64,000 bases of DNA from Chryseobacterium foetidum (GTDB taxonomy: Bacteria; Bacteroidota; Bacteroidia; Flavobacteriales; Weeksellaceae): contig NZ_JAMXIA010000002.1 of the NCBI RefSeq assembly GCF_025457425.1, positions 156,361-220,360 of the forward strand. The letters are read 5' to 3'. Positions within the stretch are counted from its first letter, which is position 1. Each line of letters starts with the position of its first letter. Shown in pieces: positions 46,189-55,357 of the stretch. A program made the position numbers and the translations under genes. Below the pieces are notes generated by a model, which was not told where the DNA came from, made no database searches, and worked only from the letters and a program-made list of their open reading frames with translations.

Positions 46189-47220
46189 ATGCAACCAAAA
46201 TTAAAATTCCTCGACCGCTTTCTTACCCTATGGATTTTTTTAGCAATGCTTCTGGGTGTTGGTTTGGGATATTTCTTTCCTAATATTTCTACTGTCACAA
46301 ACTCTTTATCTATTGGAACAACTAATATTCCTTTAGCATTAGGCTTAATCTTAATGATGTATCCACCTTTGGCAAAAGTTGATTACACTCTATTACCAAT
46401 GGCTTTTAAAGACAAAAAAGTAATGTCGGTATCATTACTACTAAATTGGATTATCAGCCCTATCTTAATGTTTGTATTAGCTATCATTTTTCTGCGAGAT
46501 GAGCCAGACTATATGATCGGTCTAATTTTGATCGGTCTAGCAAGATGTATTGCAATGGTAATTGTCTGGAACGATTTGGCAAAAGGTAATCGGGAGTATG
46601 CCGCTTTGCTAATCGCATTAAACAGTATTTTCCAATTGGTGTTTTATAGTTTTTATGTCTGGCTTTTCATTAATGTATTGCCTCAAAAGCTTGGTCTAGG
46701 AAATTTCAATGTTTCTGTACCAATGAAAGATGTTGCAGAAAGTGTTTTCATTTACTTGGGAATCCCATTTATTGCAGGATTTTTGAGCCGTTATTTTCTA
46801 ATTAAATTGAAAGGAAAAGATTGGTTCAATAGAAAATTTATTCCGGCTATTTCGCCTGTCACATTATATGCTTTGTTGTTTACAATCGTATTAATGTTTA
46901 GTTTGAAAGGAGACAAAATTTTAGAATTACCAATGGACGTGGTTAAAGTTGCCATCCCATTAGTTATATATTTTGTTCTTACATTCTTCATCAGCTTTTT
47001 CATAAGTAAAGCATTGAAAGTGCCTTACGACAAAAATGCATCTATCGCTTTTACAGCAACAGGAAACAATTTTGAATTAGCTATTGCTGTAGCCATAGCT
47101 GTTTTTGGAATCCATTCTTCACAAGCATTTGTTGGGGTCATTGGCCCTCTTGTGGAAGTGCCTGTTTTAATTTTATTAGTTAAGGTAAGTCTTTGGTTAA
47201 AGAAGAAATATTACAGTTAG
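46189..47220 (+). CDS. acr3: ACR3 family arsenite efflux transporter
   Basis: The 343-residue protein has ten membrane helices. The family signature [20 protein letters not shown] (residues about 117-136) includes the conserved Cys needed for As(III) transport, and [20 protein letters not shown] lies near the end. It expels arsenite from the cytosol. It is the last intact gene of the ars operon. No arsC-type arsenate reductase is visible in this operon. Confidence 0.94.
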   Translation: MQPKLKFLDRFLTLWIFLAMLLGVGLGYFFPNISTVTNSLSIGTTNIPLALGLILMMYPPLAKVDYTLLPMAFKDKKVMSVSLLLNWIISPILMFVLAIIFLRDEPDYMIGLILIGLARCIAMVIVWNDLAKGNREYAALLIALNSIFQLVFYSFYVWLFINVLPQKLGLGNFNVSVPMKDVAESVFIYLGIPFIAGFLSRYFLIKLKGKDWFNRKFIPAISPVTLYALLFTIVLMFSLKGDKILELPMDVVKVAIPLVIYFVLTFFISFFISKALKVPYDKNASIAFTATGNNFELAIAVAIAVFGIHSSQAFVGVIGPLVEVPVLILLVKVSLWLKKKYYS

Positions 47221-47310
47221 AAATAAGTGATAGAAGTTATGAAACGGCAATAGTATTTCAACCGATGTACAAAAAAATATAGGGTATAATAATTAAAACA
47301 AGAATACAAA

Positions 47311-47724
47311 ATGATGCAACTAATTAAACCCATTCCCTCATTTCCTGTACGGAAAATTGATAAGGCAGTTAAGTTTTTTAATGCTCGATTTCGTTTTGAA
47401 TGCAGACATCAGGACGAACTTTTGCAATATTATTTAGGGGTTGTATAAAGCTGCATTTGTGGGCTTCCTGTAATTAAAGTTGGAAATGGAAAAGTGTTTT
47501 TTTATTTCTAAACTGATTAATAGCAGAGCAGAAATTTTTTGGCAGGTGCATACAGTTACAGGATTGAAGTAAAAGGCATTGACGAACTGTATAAATAACT
47601 AAAAGAAAAAGAAGTATGACACAATGAAAAAACGGAAATAGAAACCACACATTATGGTACAAGAGAATTTACAATATTAGATTTGTTTGGAAATTTGATA
47701 ACCTTTTATGAGGATACAGCGTGA
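47311..47724 (+). pseudogene. Broken glyoxalase/bleomycin-resistance (VOC) gene
   Basis: It starts MMQLIKPIPSFPVRKIDKAV with KFFNARFRFE, as in bleomycin-resistance-like VOC proteins, and ends FTILDLFGNLITFYED before the stop at 47722-47724. Between them are several stops and shifts (first TAA after YYLGVV). It is a decayed gene of about 130 codons left between the arsenic and mercury units. Confidence 0.75.
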
Positions 47725-47818
47725 AAAATAATTATAGAAAGGGTAGTGTATAAAAGAACCTTATAAAAACTGTAAAGAAAAAGTCAATGGAAGTTAAATT
47801 GTTTTTTTATTTTAGCGA

Positions 47819-47848
47819 TTGCTTAAATAAGCAAATTAACTATATTTG
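47819..47848 (+). promoter_or_regulatory. Operator and -7 element of the mer-type operon
   Basis: The palindrome TTGCTTAAATAAGCAA (47819-47834) lies six bases before the -7 element TATATTTG (47841-47848), so a bound repressor would block the promoter. The ATG follows at 47853, leaving almost no leader. Confidence 0.7.
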
Positions 47849-47852
47849 CGCT

Positions 47853-48227
47853 ATGGATAATAATTCTTGCATTAGACAACAGGCTGACATTAAACAAATC
47901 AATCGCTGTAAAGAACGAGTTTCGGAACTCCACGGTTCGTTTGACTATTTGTCTAACGGACTGGAATTGGTGGGAAACAATGTAAGACTGAAAATCCTGT
48001 TTCTTATTTATGAAGAACAACAACTTTGCGTTTGTGATTTAAGCGATATTCTCGGTATGACAATTTCTGCAATTTCTCAGCATTTACGAAAACTTAAAGA
48101 CCGTAAACTAATTGAAACGGAAAGAAAAGCACAAACTATTTTTTATTCATTAACAAAAGAGTATGAAAAAATGCTGACCCCATTCTTTGAAATACTTGAT
48201 AATAATAAAATTTTAGAAACTATATGA
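47853..48227 (+). CDS. ArsR-family metal repressor of the mer-type operon
   Basis: The ATG at 47853 (MDNNSCIRQQADIKQINRCK) is chosen because it follows the promoter. The 124-residue product has metal site QLCVCDLSDILG and winged helix ISAISQHLRKLKDRKLI. Extra N-terminal cysteines (NSC, NRC) could add ligands for a soft metal such as mercury. It overlaps the transport gene by four bases. Confidence 0.87.
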   Translation: MDNNSCIRQQADIKQINRCKERVSELHGSFDYLSNGLELVGNNVRLKILFLIYEEQQLCVCDLSDILGMTISAISQHLRKLKDRKLIETERKAQTIFYSLTKEYEKMLTPFFEILDNNKILETI

Positions 48228-48826
48228 AAACGGACAACAAAATAATTGGCACTGGACTTCTGACGGCATTTGCAGCTTCATTATGTTGCATTACGCCTGT
48301 TTTGTCTCTAATAGCAGGAACAAGTGGGATTGCTTCAACTTTTTCTTGGCTCGAACCTTTCCGACCATATTTTATTGGCTTGACAATTTTAGTGCTTGGT
48401 TTTGCTTGGTTTCAAAAGTTGAAACCACAAAAGCAAATTGACTGTAAATGTGAAATAACTGAAAAACAAAATTTTATGCAAACAAAATCATTTTTAGGAA
48501 TTGTTACCGTTATAGCGGCTTTACTTTTATCATTTCCGCTTTATGCCAACATCTTTTTCCCAAAAACCGAAAGTAAGGCAATTATTAGCCAAACTTCTAA
48601 AATTCAAAAAGTTGAGTTTACAATTAAGGGGATGACCTGTTCAGGTTGCGAACATCACGTTAAAACGGAAGTTAGTAAACTAAAAGGAATTGTGGAAGTT
48701 GTGGTTTCTTATGAGAAAGGTAACGCCATTGTAAAGTTTGATAACAAACAAACAAGTATTACAGAAATCGAAAAAGCTATCAATTCAACTGGTTATAAAT
48801 CACTAAAAAGTAAAATTATATCATAA
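48224..48826 (+). CDS. merTP: MerTP-type mercury transport protein
   Basis: The 200-residue protein is a MerT-like part with helices at about 10-30, 40-60 and 85-105, a paired CC in SLCCITPVL and CKCE in a loop. It is fused to a C-terminal HMA domain (GMTCSGCEHHVKTEVSKLKG, from about residue 136) standing in for MerP. It should take Hg(II) from the periplasm into the cell for detoxification. No mercuric reductase (merA) is seen in this window, so the unit looks incomplete or works with a distant enzyme. Confidence 0.87.
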   Translation: MKTDNKIIGTGLLTAFAASLCCITPVLSLIAGTSGIASTFSWLEPFRPYFIGLTILVLGFAWFQKLKPQKQIDCKCEITEKQNFMQTKSFLGIVTVIAALLLSFPLYANIFFPKTESKAIISQTSKIQKVEFTIKGMTCSGCEHHVKTEVSKLKGIVEVVVSYEKGNAIVKFDNKQTSITEIEKAINSTGYKSLKSKIIS

Positions 48827-49035
48827 TGGAAATTAAATTACAATCAACTATAACTTGCCCAAATTGTGGATCCAAAAAAGAGGAAACAATGCCAACAGAT
48901 GCTTGCCAATACTTTTATGAATGTGAAAATTGTAAAGCATTATTAAAGCCATTAAAAGGAGACTGTTGTGTATATTGTAGCTATGGAACTGTGAAATGCC
49001 CTCCAATCCAAGCAGGAAATGTATGCTGTGAATAA
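48826..49035 (+). CDS. GDCCVxC family metal-binding protein
   Basis: The 69-residue Cys-rich protein has a zinc-ribbon pair (TCPNCGSKK, YECENCKALLKP) and the hallmark KGDCCVYCSYGTVKCPP. In some relatives one Cys is selenocysteine; here all are Cys codons. The family usually follows merTP, as here, where the two overlap by one base. It probably buffers mercury or another soft metal in the cytosol. Confidence 0.88.
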   Translation: MEIKLQSTITCPNCGSKKEETMPTDACQYFYECENCKALLKPLKGDCCVYCSYGTVKCPPIQAGNVCCE

Positions 49036-49215
49036 AATTTACTTACCTTATGAAATGACTTGCCCACTATTTCTAATCTCCTGATAACAATTCTGATTGT
49101 CTTATTAATGAGTATGAAAAGACAATACAAGTAATTCCTCTAGACATTTTATCTGATGTTTTATGATTGCGGTTTGCGAAAGTGTAAAATATATCAATTT
49201 AAAGAAATAATTTCA

Positions 49216-49223
49216 TAATTTTG
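49216..49223 (+). promoter_or_regulatory. -7 element of the copper block
   Basis: TAATTTTG (TAnnTTTG) ends two bases before the GTG at 49226, so the transcript would be nearly leaderless, or translation starts further in. Confidence 0.5.
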
Positions 49224-49225
49224 TA

Positions 49226-49618
49226 GTGTTGAAAAATTTGAGCAAACATATCAGCTTTATCGTTTTACTATGTATGGGATTTTTTCTTATGCCTAGTATA
49301 AGTTATGCTTGCGCAAAAAAAACAGCTGAGACGGAGCAAAAATCCTACTCAAAAGACAAATCTGAAAAATCCGGACATAAAGACAGTTGTAATAAAAAGT
49401 CTTGTAAAAAATGCAAGGATCGTCACAACTGTGGAGATAATTGTAAACACAGTTCTTGTAGATGCAGTGCTTCATCAACATCATTTGGCTTACCGATGCC
49501 GATAGATTTAAAAACAGAAATCCGATTTGCTGAAATTAAACAACAAAAGTTCGGTTTCAATCAAGCCTACTATTCTTCAGGCTTTTCTTCCGTTTGGCAA
49601 CCGCCTAAAATAGGTTAA
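49226..49618 (+). CDS. Exported Cys/His/Lys-rich protein
   Basis: The 130-residue product starts at GTG 49226 or TTG 49229. Signal peptide SKHISFIVLLCMGFFLMPSI ends at SYA, then a segment crowded with Cys, His, Lys and Ser (CNKKSCKKCKDRHNCGDNCK, residues about 55-74) and a tail VWQPPKIG. The cysteine spacing suggests metal binding in the periplasm, fitting its place before the HMA and copper genes. It is not a known metallothionein family that I recognise. Confidence 0.6.
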   Translation: MLKNLSKHISFIVLLCMGFFLMPSISYACAKKTAETEQKSYSKDKSEKSGHKDSCNKKSCKKCKDRHNCGDNCKHSSCRCSASSTSFGLPMPIDLKTEIRFAEIKQQKFGFNQAYYSSGFSSVWQPPKIG

Positions 49619-49712
49619 ACGATGGCTTGTTAGCCATACTTATGTCTTGTCGAAAACTAATATTAGTTTTCGTAAAACTTTTGTATTCCTTAATAATTAA
49701 AAAAATTTTAAA

Positions 49713-50597
49713 ATGAAATCAATATCAAAAATATTGGTAGTAATTACTGTATTACTATCATCAATAAATGCATTTGCTCAAATAAAAAATGCAAAATCAG
49801 AAACCGTAAAAATTTATGGTAATTGTGGTATGTGTAAAACCACTATCGAAAAAGCAGGAAATGTAAAAAATGTAGCCGCAGTAGAGTGGAATAAAGATAC
49901 CAAGATGGCTACACTCAACTACGATAGTAAAAAAACAAATCAGGACGAAATATTGAAACGCATTGCTTTAGCTGGTTATGACAGTGAAAGATTTTTAGCC
50001 CCAGATGATGTATATGCAAAATTAGCTGGCTGTTGCCAGTATGACAGAGAACTAAAACCAGCTGCTACAACCAAAGATGCAGGTATGGATATGAAAGCTG
50101 ATCACGGTAACCACAATGCCAAAGAAATGGCTACCACAAATACGGCAACTGCCCAAAATACTCCACAACTGAAAAATGTTTTTGATAACTATTTCTCAGT
50201 AAAAGATGCTTTGGTAAAAACTGATGCAGCTATCTCATCTGCAAAAGCTGCTGAATTGGTAAAGGCAATAAAAGCTGTAGAGATGACAAAACTCTCTACC
50301 GAAGAACATACCGTTTGGATGAAAGTAATGAAGGATTTAACAGCAAATGCAGAAAAAATTGCTACAGCTAAAGAGGTTTCAAAACAAAGAGAAACTTTTG
50401 CCTTACTTTCTAAAAATATCTATGAATTAACCAAAGGGTCAAAACAAGAAACACCTGTTTATTATCAGCATTGCCCAATGTACAACAATGGTAAAGGTGC
50501 AAATTGGTTAAGCAAAGAAGAAGCGATTAAAAATCCATATTATGGTTCTAAAATGCTTACCTGCGGTAGCGTGCAGGAGACAATTGACAACAAATAA
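49713..50597 (+). CDS. HMA-domain plus DUF3347 periplasmic protein
   Basis: The 294-residue protein has a signal peptide (to about residue 23, INAFAQ). An HMA fold follows with metal site IYGNCGMCKTTIEKAG (residues about 34-49) and a CC at about 108. After a His/Met-rich linker (MDMKADHGNHNAKEM) comes DUF3347, ending HCPMYNNGKGANWLSKEEAI and NPYYGSKMLTCGSV. It probably carries copper and hands it on. The DUF3347 part is duplicated in the gene at 51170. Confidence 0.85.
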   Translation: MKSISKILVVITVLLSSINAFAQIKNAKSETVKIYGNCGMCKTTIEKAGNVKNVAAVEWNKDTKMATLNYDSKKTNQDEILKRIALAGYDSERFLAPDDVYAKLAGCCQYDRELKPAATTKDAGMDMKADHGNHNAKEMATTNTATAQNTPQLKNVFDNYFSVKDALVKTDAAISSAKAAELVKAIKAVEMTKLSTEEHTVWMKVMKDLTANAEKIATAKEVSKQRETFALLSKNIYELTKGSKQETPVYYQHCPMYNNGKGANWLSKEEAIKNPYYGSKMLTCGSVQETIDNK

Positions 50598-50609
50598 AAC
50601 CCCTTTACT

Positions 50610-51134
50610 ATGGAAAATATGGAAAGCAAACACGAAATGCAACATAATCCCAAAAATGAAGGACATAGCAGTAAACATTCTTTAGGAATGTACAAACGCT
50701 TTGCAATTATGGCGGTTATAATGTTCGCAGCAATGTATTTTATAATGTATGCTATGATTGATGGTTTAAACAATCTTATCCTCAACATTAATAATTTGTA
50801 TATGACCTTGCTGATGGTTTCTGCAATGTTGATCATAGAATTATGGATAATGAAGGGTATGTATGAAAATAAGAAAATCAATTGGGGCATTATAATAATT
50901 TCTGCTGCAATAGGTATCTTTTCGTGGTTTGGTATTCGGGAGCAGTTATTTGTTGGTGATAAGGAATTTGTAAAAGGTATGATACCACACCACGCAGCGG
51001 CAGTATTAATGTCTGAAAAAGCAAACCTTACCGACCCCGAACTGATACAGTTGCAAAAAAACATACTCAAAACCCAAGCAGAAGAAATAGAATTTATGAA
51101 GCGAAAGCTGAAAGAATTTGAAACAAATAAGTAA
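50610..51134 (+). CDS. DUF305 membrane protein
   Basis: The 174-residue protein has a His/Met-rich head (MESKHEMQHNPKNEGHSSKH), three hydrophobic segments (about 30-48, 55-77, 90-108) and the DUF305 signature FVKGMIPHHAAAVLMSEKA. DUF305 proteins are four-helix, His-rich proteins frequent in copper clusters. It is placed between two DUF3347 genes on the same strand. Confidence 0.85.
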   Translation: MENMESKHEMQHNPKNEGHSSKHSLGMYKRFAIMAVIMFAAMYFIMYAMIDGLNNLILNINNLYMTLLMVSAMLIIELWIMKGMYENKKINWGIIIISAAIGIFSWFGIREQLFVGDKEFVKGMIPHHAAAVLMSEKANLTDPELIQLQKNILKTQAEEIEFMKRKLKEFETNK

Positions 51135-51169
51135 AAAATCATTCTTTAATAACTTTAAATATCATTACA

Positions 51170-51832
51170 ATGAAAAATATATTTTTCTCCATCATAACAT
51201 TGGCAACAGTAGCATTAGTAACAGTTTCCTGCAATCAGTCTTCCAATAAAAACAGCAACCAGCAAGCTAATGATAGCACTGCGATAGCTGAAACTCAAGA
51301 TTTATCATCAGCAACACAAAATGATACAGTAGCAACTGTTGCTTCAAGAGATACGCTGTCTCAAGAAGTGGGAAAATCCACTGTAAAGGAGCAAACACAA
51401 AACTTCACTATCGCATCGATAGTAAAGGATTATTTGGTATTGAAAAATGCGCTTGTTGCAGATAATGATAAAGCAGCATCCAGTGCAGGCAAACAGCTGT
51501 TTAACACCTTGAATAAGGTAGATATGAAAGCTATACCTGCAAATAAGCATAAGGAATATATGGAGATTGCAGAAAATGCAAAAGAAAACGCAGAGCATAT
51601 TGGTGATAACGCAGGAAAGGTAGACCACCAAAGAGAACATTTCGCATCCTTGAGTAAAGATATTTCCGACCTTATTACCTTGTTTGGAACTACACAAAAG
51701 CTGTATCAGGACTTCTGCCCAATGTACAATGATGGCAAAGGTGCTATTTGGATTAGCGAAGCTAAGGCAATAAAAAACCCGTACTACGGTAACCAGATGC
51801 TTACCTGCGGTTCTGTAAAAAAAGAATTATAA
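51170..51832 (+). CDS. DUF3347 lipoprotein
   Basis: The 220-residue product has lipobox VTVSC (Cys 21), a Ser/Thr/Gln-rich linker and DUF3347 from about residue 80, ending FCPMYNDGKGAIWISEAKAI and NPYYGNQMLTCGSVKKEL. This end is near-identical in layout to the gene at 49713, so the domain was duplicated within the block. The Cys, Met and Tyr residues of CPMYN and MLTCG are plausible copper ligands. One base separates it from the next gene. Confidence 0.83.
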   Translation: MKNIFFSIITLATVALVTVSCNQSSNKNSNQQANDSTAIAETQDLSSATQNDTVATVASRDTLSQEVGKSTVKEQTQNFTIASIVKDYLVLKNALVADNDKAASSAGKQLFNTLNKVDMKAIPANKHKEYMEIAENAKENAEHIGDNAGKVDHQREHFASLSKDISDLITLFGTTQKLYQDFCPMYNDGKGAIWISEAKAIKNPYYGNQMLTCGSVKKEL

Positions 51833-51833
51833 A

Positions 51834-52283
51834 ATGAAGAAAGTATTAAAGATAATTCTGGCAACAATGCTGTTTATTTTTATTGCAATTCAATTTTATC
51901 AGCCTGCCCCTAATGTAGATAAAGGGCAGGTTTATCCAGCTGATTTTACTCAACTCAATAAAATGCCTGTTGAAATAAAAGCTATGTTTCAGACCTCTTG
52001 TTACGATTGTCATAGCAACAATACAAATTATGTATGGTATGACTATGTACAACCTGCAAGAATATTGGCAGAAAATCACATCAAAAAAGCAAAAGAAGAT
52101 TTGAATTTCAACGAGTGGGGTACCTACTCAAATCGGAAGCAGGAAAGACTATTAAACTCAATTAAAGAACAAATAAAAACTAAACAAATGCCCTTGTCAT
52201 CATATACATTAATGCACAATAATGCAAAACTGAATGATGTGCAGATCAAAGTATTAACCAATTGGTTAGAGCAGCAGGAATAA
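51834..52283 (+). CDS. Haem-binding domain protein (CxxCH)
   Basis: The 149-residue protein has an N-terminal signal-anchor (VLKIILATMLFIFIAIQFY) and one haem c site CYDCHS (residues about 57-62). NNTNYVWYDYVQPARILAEN follows, typical of the Haem_bd domain. It faces the periplasm and needs cytochrome c maturation. It may pass electrons to or from the multicopper oxidase 24 bases downstream. Confidence 0.83.
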   Translation: MKKVLKIILATMLFIFIAIQFYQPAPNVDKGQVYPADFTQLNKMPVEIKAMFQTSCYDCHSNNTNYVWYDYVQPARILAENHIKKAKEDLNFNEWGTYSNRKQERLLNSIKEQIKTKQMPLSSYTLMHNNAKLNDVQIKVLTNWLEQQE

Positions 52284-52307
52284 GTTTCATTAATAAAAAA
52301 TATTAAA

Positions 52308-54578
52308 ATGGATATACCAAAGAATCTTACTATATGGTTGTTACAGACAGTTTTCATACTGTTATGTTCGCAATCCCTTTTTGCCCAAAAGGTGGTTCGT
52401 TACGAGCTGTTTGTAAAAGATACGCTTGTGAACTATGCAGGCAAAGAAAAAAGAGCGATTGCCGTAAATGGGCAAATACCAATGCCTACGCTTACATTCA
52501 CAGAAGGCGATACAGCCGAAATTGTAGTACACAATCAATTGAAAGAAAGTACATCGTTGCATTGGCACGGTGTGTTCTTGCCCAATAAGGAAGATGGTGT
52601 GCCTTGGCTTACTCAAAAACCTATTAAGGCAGGTACAACTTACACGTATCGTTTTCCTATTATTCAACACGGAACGCATTGGTATCATTCACATTCAGGT
52701 ATGCAGGAGCAGATTGGCATGTATGGCAGTTTTATAATGAAAAAGCGTGATCAGGATAAAACATTTAGAAAAGGAATAGATGATTTACCAACCGTGCCCA
52801 TCATTCTAAGTGAATGGACAAACTTAAATCCGGATAACATTAATCGAATGTTGCATAATGCCAATGATTGGGCAGCTATCAAAAAAAATGCAACTCAGTC
52901 TTATGCCGAAGCAATTAAGGAAGGTCATTTCAAAACAAAAGTAACCAACGAATGGAAACGTATGTTGGCAATGGACGTTAGCGATGTCTATTATGACAAA
53001 ATTTTAATCAACGGAAATAATGCTACCGATTTAAAAACCGTTGATGGCAAAACTCTAAAAGCGGGTGACAAAGTGCGTTTACGTGTGTCAAACGGTGGTG
53101 CTTCATCGTATTTTTGGTTGCGATATGCAGGTGGTAAAATTACCGTAGTAGCTAATGATGGCAACGATGTAGAGCCTGTAGAAGTTGATCGGTTAATTAT
53201 TGCAGTTTCTGAAACTTATGATGTCGTTGTTACGATTCCGGACGATGGTGTGGCTTATGAGTTTCTAGCTACCACTGAAGACAGAACACAGTCTGCAAGC
53301 TATTTCGTAGGAAACGGTATTAAGCAACTTATTTCTCCGCTCCCTCGTCTTAAATATTTTGAAGGGATGAAAATGATGAACGATATGATGAAGATGAATG
53401 GTGATCTGGATGACATGGGAATGAGAATGAGCTTGAACCAAATGGATATGAATGTAGTGATGTACCCAGAAATTACTGGAGAAGCAAAACAGAAGCAAGA
53501 CCATAGCCAACACAATATGAATATGGATAGCGACCCCAATCGTTACAACGCAAATGCTTTAGGAGATATTAAGACCCTGAATTATGCAATGTTGCAATCA
53601 CCTTATGATACTACGCTTTCAATAGATGCTCCGGTAAAGGAATTAAAATTTACACTTACCGGAAATATGAACCGCTATGTGTGGAGTATGGATAATAAGA
53701 TTCTTTCCGAAGTTGATAAAATACCTGTCAAAAAGGGTGAAATTCTACGTATTACCATTTATAATAACTCTATGATGCGACATCCTATGCACTTACACGG
53801 ATTCGATTTCAGAGTGATTAACGGTAAAGGCGAAAAATCTCCGCTGAAAAATGTGTTGGATATAATGCCAATGGAAACTGATACGATTGAGTTTTTAGCG
53901 AATGAAGAAGGAGATTGGTTTTTCCACTGTCATATCCTTTATCATATGATGTCGGGAATGAACAGAGTTTTTGCGGTTGACGACTATCAAAATCCTAATT
54001 TACCTGACAAAAAACAAGCATATAATATGTTGCAGCGCGAGAGTAATATGCCACACTTTATGGCGCAGAATGATTTTGCTACGAATGGGAATGATGGTGA
54101 CGCAATGCTTCAGAACTCAAGATGGAGTTTAGGTACAGAATGGCGTTTAGGCTATAACGATATGCACGGCTATGAAGTAGAAACTCACTTAGGGCGATAC
54201 ATTGGTAAAATGCAATGGTTTATGCCATTCATTGGTTTTGACTGGAGATATCGTAAAATGGGTATGGATGAACACGAAACCAATTTATTTGGACAAAAAA
54301 ATGAAAAAGATACACGTAGAGCTGTAAGCTTAGGTTTTATGTATACAATGCCGATGTTGGTTAATTTTCAAGCAGAAGTCTATCACGATGGTATTGTTCG
54401 CCTTTCCTTAATGCGCGAAGATATTCCTATAACAAAAAGATTAAGAGGAGGTTTTATGGTCAACACCGATATGGAATATATGACCGAAATCAAATATATT
54501 ATCAATAAAAATGTGAGTATTCGTACCCATTACGATAGTGATATGGGTTGGGGTGCAGGAATTGCGCTGGTGTATTGA
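52308..54578 (+). CDS. Multicopper oxidase fused to a C-terminal barrel-like domain
   Basis: This 756-residue exported protein begins with a signal peptide (to about residue 26, LFAQ). The copper motifs are complete: LHWHG (about 84), HWYHSHSG (about 126), RHPMHLHGF (about 495) and FFHCHILYHMMSG (about 542). A Met-rich insert (MMNDMMKMNGDLDDMGMRM, about 350) fits cuprous oxidase activity. The last roughly 150 residues (from WSLGTEWRLGYNDMHGYEVE to the end GAGIALVY) read as outer-membrane beta-strands, like the CopB family. The oxidase may thus be tied to the outer membrane. A terminator follows. Confidence 0.9.
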   Translation: MDIPKNLTIWLLQTVFILLCSQSLFAQKVVRYELFVKDTLVNYAGKEKRAIAVNGQIPMPTLTFTEGDTAEIVVHNQLKESTSLHWHGVFLPNKEDGVPWLTQKPIKAGTTYTYRFPIIQHGTHWYHSHSGMQEQIGMYGSFIMKKRDQDKTFRKGIDDLPTVPIILSEWTNLNPDNINRMLHNANDWAAIKKNATQSYAEAIKEGHFKTKVTNEWKRMLAMDVSDVYYDKILINGNNATDLKTVDGKTLKAGDKVRLRVSNGGASSYFWLRYAGGKITVVANDGNDVEPVEVDRLIIAVSETYDVVVTIPDDGVAYEFLATTEDRTQSASYFVGNGIKQLISPLPRLKYFEGMKMMNDMMKMNGDLDDMGMRMSLNQMDMNVVMYPEITGEAKQKQDHSQHNMNMDSDPNRYNANALGDIKTLNYAMLQSPYDTTLSIDAPVKELKFTLTGNMNRYVWSMDNKILSEVDKIPVKKGEILRITIYNNSMMRHPMHLHGFDFRVINGKGEKSPLKNVLDIMPMETDTIEFLANEEGDWFFHCHILYHMMSGMNRVFAVDDYQNPNLPDKKQAYNMLQRESNMPHFMAQNDFATNGNDGDAMLQNSRWSLGTEWRLGYNDMHGYEVETHLGRYIGKMQWFMPFIGFDWRYRKMGMDEHETNLFGQKNEKDTRRAVSLGFMYTMPMLVNFQAEVYHDGIVRLSLMREDIPITKRLRGGFMVNTDMEYMTEIKYIINKNVSIRTHYDSDMGWGAGIALVY

Positions 54579-54599
54579 TTACTATAAATACAAACTAAA

Positions 54600-54628
54600 T
54601 AAGCCGATTCTTATTAAGAATCGGCTTA
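54600..54628 (+). terminator. Terminator after the multicopper oxidase
   Basis: TAAGCCGATTCTTA (54600-54613) pairs with TAAGAATCGGCTTA (54615-54628), followed by TTTAGTT. Confidence 0.85.
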
Positions 54629-54717
54629 TTTAGTTCTGGAAACATTATTTAATAGTTTCAATTCTAAACTTGAAAAAATAATTTAATTAATTTAAAAACT
54701 AAAAATCATAAAAGAGA

Positions 54718-55323
54718 TTATTTATTAACAGCCATTTTTTTTATTTCTTCATCTGTATTATTATCAAGAATTTTGGCATATCGATAAAATGTTGCTCTTG
54801 TTAACCCAAGAGGTTTATAAATTTCTTCAGGAGATTTTGTAGTATCTTTATAAAAAAGACGCATAATTATCAATTTAGAAATAGTTTCTTTCGTATAACC
54901 TTTGGGTCTGCCTCCGATTCTGCCTCTTGCTCTTGCAGATTGTAAACCTGCATTAGTTCTTTCTCTTATCAACTCTCTTTCATATTCAGCCAAGTAGGCC
55001 ATGAGATTTAGAAATAGTCGACCATTAATAGTTGATGTATCCACAGCATCTACAAGACCTTTTATTATAATTTCTCTATTACTCAAACTTAAGACAAGGT
55101 CAATAATGTTTTTTAAGCTTCGACCTAATCGATCAAGCCGCCAAACATAATGTTCATCACCTTCCCGAAATTGTTCGATCATCTTATCCAGCTCAGGGCG
55201 ATTTTTCGCTGCACCCGAAATTTTCTCCTGATAAATTTTCTCACAGCCGGCTTTTTATAAAGCTTCAATTTGCAAATCTAGATTTTGATCTTTGGTTGAG
55301 ACCCGGGCATATCCTATTTTCAT
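54718..55323 (-). pseudogene. Serine recombinase (resolvase/invertase) with an internal stop
   Basis: From ATG 55323 the frame reads MKIGYARVSTKDQNLDLQIE then AL and TAA (55257-55255, codon 23), then continues KAGCEKIYQEKISGA and a complete recombinase to 54718. The catalytic Ser (RVST), the Arg motif WRLDRLGRS and the long helix YLAEYERELIRERTNAG are all present, as is a Hin-like helix-turn-helix (PEEIYKPLGLTRATFYRYA). A restart at ATG 55182 gives 154 residues without the catalytic Ser. Restoring one codon would give a 201-residue enzyme. Confidence 0.88.
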
Positions 55324-55357
55324 ATTTTGTTACATTAAACTCATACTTTGTAAATTT

